Origin: Leptothoe sp034932105
Lineage (GTDB): Bacteria; Cyanobacteriota; Cyanobacteriia; Phormidesmidales; Phormidesmidaceae
Reading direction: 5' to 3'
DNA length: 64,000 nucleotides
Assembly (NCBI RefSeq): GCF_034932105.1
Contig: NZ_JAYGIG010000003.1
Location: 1 to 64,000, forward strand
The position numbers were made by a program, and so were the translations under genes. This document shows positions 61,679 through 64,000 of this stretch, one piece after another. The notes beneath the pieces are model-generated. The model was given only the letters and a program-made list of their open reading frames with translations, was not told the origin of the DNA and made no database searches. Every line of letters begins with the position of its first letter. The first letter of the stretch is position 1.

Positions 61679-62004
61679 GTAAAGGTTTGTAATTGTCCTT
61701 TCACCCATTGTCCATAGGCCTCTGTGGCAACCATGGGCACAGCTATAATTTCCGGCAACTCATAACTGTGATGTTGGGTGATGTGGGTGGCAATTTGATC
61801 AAATAGGGCTAGGTCTGTTTTGATCACCAGCTGGTATTCAGCCTCCTGGTGAATGGCTCCCTGCCATCGATAAATAGATTCGATGGGAGTTAGGGCCACA
61901 CAGGCGGCCAGCTGAGTATCGATTAGACTCTTGGCCAGGGTGCGCGCTTCGGTTTCCGAACCCGTAGTCACCAGGACCAGCCCGAGTTGAAAAGTGGGTG
62001 CCAT
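61675..62004 (-). CDS. cutA: Divalent-cation tolerance protein CutA
   Basis: The 109-residue protein shows the CutA pattern: VLVTTGSETEARTLAKSLID, AACVALTPIESIYRWQGAI, EYQLVIKTDLALFDQI and HSYELPEIIAVP. It is a small trimeric ferredoxin-like-fold protein linked to copper tolerance in E. coli. Length is normal. It is transcribed toward the cupin gene and shares the strand of the pentapeptide gene 62058-62990. Confidence 0.96.
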   Translation of the reverse strand: MAPTFQLGLVLVTTGSETEARTLAKSLIDTQLAACVALTPIESIYRWQGAIHQEAEYQLVIKTDLALFDQIATHITQHHSYELPEIIAVPMVATEAYGQWVKGQLQTFT

Positions 62005-62057
62005 AGGATAGAGTTTGGTTGACCTGACGGGTTATTGGCCTGGTTTACTGGCCTGGT

Positions 62058-62990
62058 TTACCGGGCTGTGAGGGGAAAAGATTGGCTCATGTATAGCCTA
62101 GGCGCGGCTGCCGTGATCTGGGTGGACATGTGGGGGGTGAATGCGGGGGGCCGCATCGTAAATTGCCCTGGAGTTGTTCTAGAAGAGCTGACGGTGGGAG
62201 CTGCCAAAATTGTGTTGGTCAGGATGGCATCGGTGAAGTCCGCCTGATCAAGGTTGGCCCGGCTGAGGTCGGCGTCTGTTAGATTGGCCCGTTGCAGCTG
62301 GGTGTTCTGCAAGTTTGCCCCGATCATTTTGGCCTGGCGTAAATCAGCGTTTTGCATCTGGGCATAGGCAAAGCTAGCAGCGGTGAGGTTGGCCTGCTGC
62401 AGATTTGTTCCCTTCATGTGGGCATGGGAAAAGCTGACTCCGTTGAGATCGCAATCGCTAAAGTTGAGGCCATTTAACCGAGAGCGTTCTAAATTTACCC
62501 CACTAAATTGAGCTGCAGAAATATCGGCTCCATATAATAGAGCCCCACTCAGATTGGCCCAGGCAAAATTAGCCCCATTTGCTTGGGCTTCCCGCAGGTT
62601 TACCCCAGCCAGGGCAGCGCTACAAAAATTAGTGCAATGCAAATGACTTTGCCGAAAGTTTACATGGGTTAGCTGAGCCCCGCTAAATTGAGCATGAGAG
62701 AGTTCGGATTTGATCCAAAACGCTCCACGCCCCTGAACTTTGGTGAGATTAGCGTGGTTAAAATTGGTTCCACTCAGCTTAGCAAACTGTAATGTTGCCT
62801 GCTGGAGCTGAGCGTTGGCAAAGGTTCCTTTGGTCAGAAAGGCGCGATTAAAATTGGTGCCGATCAGATTGGCATCGGACAGGTCGATGTTAACTAAAAT
62901 GCAGCTCGATAGATCGGCTCCACTAAGGTTGATTCCCTTAAAATTGCGGTGGCCTGATTCATATAGTTTCAGGAACTCGTGAACTCTCAT
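62058..62990 (-). CDS. Pentapeptide-repeat protein 2
   Basis: The 310-residue protein begins with the same cap as pentapeptide protein 1 (RVHEFLKLYESGHRNFKGIN), followed by about 43 pentapeptides (LSGADLSSCIL, LSGTNFNHANL, LSRANLDQADF) and a non-repeat tail (about 270-310, with TPGQFTMRPPAFTPHMSTQI). A long right-handed quadrilateral beta-helix is expected. There is no signal or membrane segment. The cap probably closes the helix end; the biological role is unknown. It lies upstream of cutA on the same strand. Confidence 0.93.
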   Translation of the reverse strand: MRVHEFLKLYESGHRNFKGINLSGADLSSCILVNIDLSDANLIGTNFNRAFLTKGTFANAQLQQATLQFAKLSGTNFNHANLTKVQGRGAFWIKSELSHAQFSGAQLTHVNFRQSHLHCTNFCSAALAGVNLREAQANGANFAWANLSGALLYGADISAAQFSGVNLERSRLNGLNFSDCDLNGVSFSHAHMKGTNLQQANLTAASFAYAQMQNADLRQAKMIGANLQNTQLQRANLTDADLSRANLDQADFTDAILTNTILAAPTVSSSRTTPGQFTMRPPAFTPHMSTQITAAAPRLYMSQSFPLTAR

Positions 62991-63189
62991 CTTAGGTTAG
63001 GGCCTTAGGGGTGGTTAATGATTGTCATGGCCGCCGTTGGCGAGGGGATGTTTCTGGACGTTCACGCTAACGACAATCACCACCTATTAGGGTAGACGGC
63101 ACCCCATACAATGGGGGGAACGGTTGACGTTGGTTGATATACCAACTTAAAACTTAAAAAACTCTGAAACTTCAACACATCTCACTTAT

Positions 63190-63918
63190 ATGAACAAGCC
63201 CAAGGAGGTCGCCTTAACGCCTGTCCCCGTAAGACCATTGCGGCAATTTGCCCTGGGAGCCCTATGGTTAGGTTTTGTAACCTATGGGGTGCTGCTGTCA
63301 CCGCCGAGTGCGCCAGATACCCTAGGGGTGATTCTTCAGCTGTCCACCGGGCAATGGGCGGAGCTCAATCCTTGGGTGGTGGTTTTGTTTAACCTCATGG
63401 GGCTGTGGCCGGTGATCTATGCCAGTTTAGCGTTGGACGATGGGCGCGATCAGGCGGTGCCAGCCTGGCCGTTTGTGGTGGGTTCTTTTGGGTTGGGGGC
63501 CTTTGCCCTGTTGCCCTATCTGGCCTTGAGAAAATCCACGGCTACGTTGCCCCGTGAACCTGTTGATAGCCTGTTGCTGAGGGTGATGCACCGTCGATGG
63601 GTGGGGGTGGGAGTGGCCATTTTAACCCTCCTCCTGCTTGCCTATGGTTTTACCCAGGGCCAGGGCCAGATTCAGGGGCAAGGTGTCTGGCAAGATTTTC
63701 TGGACCAGTTCTCCACCAGTCAGTTTATCCATGTAATGAGCTTAGACTTTTGTCTGCTTACGTTGCTCACCCCCAGCCTGTTGTGGGATGACATGGCCAG
63801 ACGTCAGGCCTCTCCCCTTTGGCGGGGGGTGTCTCTGCTGCCATTGTTAGGACCCGCGATCTACTTGGCGTTACGGCCGACTGGTGCCGCTGCTAATGTT
63901 GCCGCTGCTAAGTCATGA
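63190..63918 (+). CDS. Multi-pass membrane protein of unknown function
   Basis: The 242-residue protein has about six hydrophobic segments (about 20-38, 60-80, 92-112, 134-152, 180-198, 210-226). Distinctive stretches are NPWVVVLFNLMGLWPVIYASL near the second segment, HVMSLDFCLLTLLTPSLLWDD and LPLLGPAIYLALRP. The last resembles the DUF2834-like membrane proteins of cyanobacteria and plastids. A polar Gln/Gly segment (GFTQGQGQIQGQG) lies between helices. The stop overlaps the next start (ATGA), so the two genes are coupled. Confidence 0.8.
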   Translation: MNKPKEVALTPVPVRPLRQFALGALWLGFVTYGVLLSPPSAPDTLGVILQLSTGQWAELNPWVVVLFNLMGLWPVIYASLALDDGRDQAVPAWPFVVGSFGLGAFALLPYLALRKSTATLPREPVDSLLLRVMHRRWVGVGVAILTLLLLAYGFTQGQGQIQGQGVWQDFLDQFSTSQFIHVMSLDFCLLTLLTPSLLWDDMARRQASPLWRGVSLLPLLGPAIYLALRPTGAAANVAAAKS

Positions 63919-64000
63919 CAGAGGTAATGACAGGCTCCATGACAGACTTTTCTGGTGTCGCCATCGATCATCTGTGGACCACAGAACAATGGACTTACAT
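63915..64000 (+). CDS. Start of a gene cut by the window edge
   Basis: The ATG at 63915 overlaps the previous stop by 4 nt and opens a frame that runs to the window end (28 codons: TEVMTGSMTDFSGVAID..., DHLWTTEQWTY). Later in-frame ATGs at 63927 and 63939 are alternative starts. The family cannot be told from so little sequence. Confidence 0.5.
   Translation, partial: MTEVMTGSMTDFSGVAIDHLWTTEQWTY

Noticed and set aside
1..64000. tRNA, rRNA or riboswitch genes
   Set aside because: I inspected the intergenic gaps and found no cloverleaf with a TTCRANY loop, no rRNA-like stretch and no riboswitch core I could support.

Overview
The window looks like chromosomal DNA of a cyanobacterium. The octamer GCGATCGC (HIP1) recurs throughout, and several families are typical of that phylum: DUF3038, a DUF3365 heme-sensor kinase, Uma2 nucleases, pentapeptide and WD40 proteins, CheB/CheR-PAS signalling, OvoA-derived EgtB with EgtD, and palindromic interspersed repeats. 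Base composition is moderately GC-rich except around 2.2-4.7 kb and 17.6-18.6 kb, which are AT-rich. A filamentous Leptolyngbya-like organism is only a guess. I found no rRNA, tRNA, CRISPR array or intact transposase.

Layout. 1-4.4 kb: a GH3 glucosidase cut by the window edge, a YbjN-like secreted protein and an EIIC-EAL membrane phosphodiesterase. 4.7-9.2 kb: an RNA-repair block (RtcB, a kinase-phosphatase-ligase) with a Uma2 protein. 9.4-14.4 kb: a duplicated Spy/CpxP-like periplasmic protein divergent from a NarL-type two-component pair, then a beta-barrel candidate and an M23 peptidase. 14.7-17.5 kb: ergothioneine genes egtB and egtD, with a broken betaine-type binding protein between them. 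17.6-19.3 kb: a decayed zone with an amber-interrupted ORF, an IS1 remnant, a DUF952 gene and a HIP1-based tandem repeat. 19.3-24 kb: a large TPR protein, then a two-gene DUF4062-like/TPR operon that is a candidate conflict or signalling system. 24-27.3 kb: ABC permease, argB, aroK and DUF3038. 27.4-32.3 kb: three tandem paralogues with TPR, membrane segment and beta-sandwich. 32.4-35 kb: UbiD and bestrophin. 35-49.5 kb: a signalling region with a heme-type hybrid kinase, a REC-pseudokinase, a ferric-reductase-like protein, WD40, CheB, CheR-PAS, a PAS kinase and its kinase-less copy, then an amidohydrolase. 49.6-52.6 kb: a DUF4132 protein with a small partner ending in Gly-Gly. 52.9-64 kb: a TPR protein with a strict 29-residue coiled-coil period, two pentapeptide proteins, a double-nitroreductase SagB-like protein, a beta-hydroxyacid dehydrogenase, a Cys-rich DPC-repeat lipoprotein, an FGE-like lipoprotein, a cupin, CutA and membrane proteins.

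The leading candidates for something undescribed are: (1) the DUF4062-like/TPR operon, with a short matching sequence at the C-terminus of one protein and the N-terminus of the next, near-identical DNA repeats in the TPR gene and a 22-bp direct repeat upstream; (2) the small Gly-Gly-tailed protein paired with DUF4132; and (3) the 29-residue coiled-coil protein. A four-copy family of 90-160 bp elements with inverted ends (MITE-like) is spread over the window, and in two places repeats or palindromes supply a gene's stop codon.
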